From Mycolicibacterium mengxianglii (GTDB lineage: Bacteria > Actinomycetota > Actinomycetes > Mycobacteriales > Mycobacteriaceae): 64,000 bases of DNA. This document shows positions 64,000 through 64,000 of this stretch, one piece after another (the stretch's first letter is position 1; every line of letters begins with the position of its first letter). The DNA is taken from assembly GCF_015710575.1 (NCBI RefSeq), contig NZ_CP065373.1, forward strand, positions 3,534,001 through 3,598,000. Direction: 5' to 3'. Both the position numbers and the translations under genes were made by a program. The notes under the pieces were generated by a model that saw nothing but the letters and a program-made list of their open reading frames with translations, was not told where the DNA came from and did no database searches.

Positions 64000-64000
64000 C

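Overview
This window is a 64-kb stretch of a high-GC actinobacterial chromosome. Gene content and order identify it as core mycobacterial: it follows the M. tuberculosis H37Rv block from ffh (Rv2916c) to Rv3013. The PDIM/PGL lipid locus that lies between sepIVA and coaD in M. tuberculosis is missing; only 140 bp separate these genes here. A fast-growing Mycolicibacterium-type species fits best, but the sequence alone does not give the species. Recognition rests on protein families and remembered synteny; no database search was run. I see no phage, insertion sequence, CRISPR array or obvious foreign island.

Layout. (1) 1-16.6 kb, mostly minus strand: ffh (partial), the nitrogen-control operon amt-glnB-glnD, ftsY, a plus-strand type 2 isopentenyl-diphosphate isomerase, smc, acyP, an OsmC-like gene, mutM, rnc, a DUF177 gene, the DivIVA-like sepIVA, coaD and rsmD. 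(2) 16.6-28.4 kb: pyruvate carboxylase, the VKOR/DsbA oxidative-folding pair, lipN, a plus-strand aldo/keto reductase, an exported HNH protein, recG and an intact DAK-domain (FakA-like) gene. (3) 28.5-39.5 kb: rpmB, ung, thiL, a stand-alone Lrp/AsnC effector domain, a DUF3515 protein, ddl, a PLP enzyme of Cys/Met metabolism, gpsA, fbiD (F420), ppk, mutT1 and hupB. (4) 39.7-56.3 kb, amino-acid biosynthesis: leuD-leuC with a divergent IclR regulator, two tRNA genes (Glu, Gln), gltX, a FAA hydrolase, an exported lipase, an MFS transporter, leuB-serA, a FAD oxidoreductase and ilvB-ilvN-ilvC behind a leader-peptide attenuator. (5) 56.3-64 kb: cfp6, a DoxX protein, lppZ, gatC-gatA-pfkA-gatB and an ACT-domain gene.

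How the genes work together. Ffh and FtsY form the co-translational targeting pathway. Amt, GlnB and GlnD sense and import ammonium, and two sites matching the GlnR spacing lie upstream. LeuB/C/D and IlvB/N/C supply branched-chain amino acids. GltX, GatCAB and the two tRNAs form a Glu/Gln charging set. VKOR recycles DsbA for disulfide formation in the cell envelope.

The most informative non-coding signals are the ilvB leader (an 11-residue peptide with Leu-Val-Val-Ile followed by a U-tract terminator), long hairpins at convergent gene ends (some containing the stop codon), a strong hairpin inside the first codons of glnD, and a frame-broken membrane-protein remnant between leuB and the MFS gene. 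No clearly new multi-gene system was found. The best leads are regulatory or concern single genes. Apart from the tRNA stretch at 43142-43499, no gap exceeds about 250 bp.
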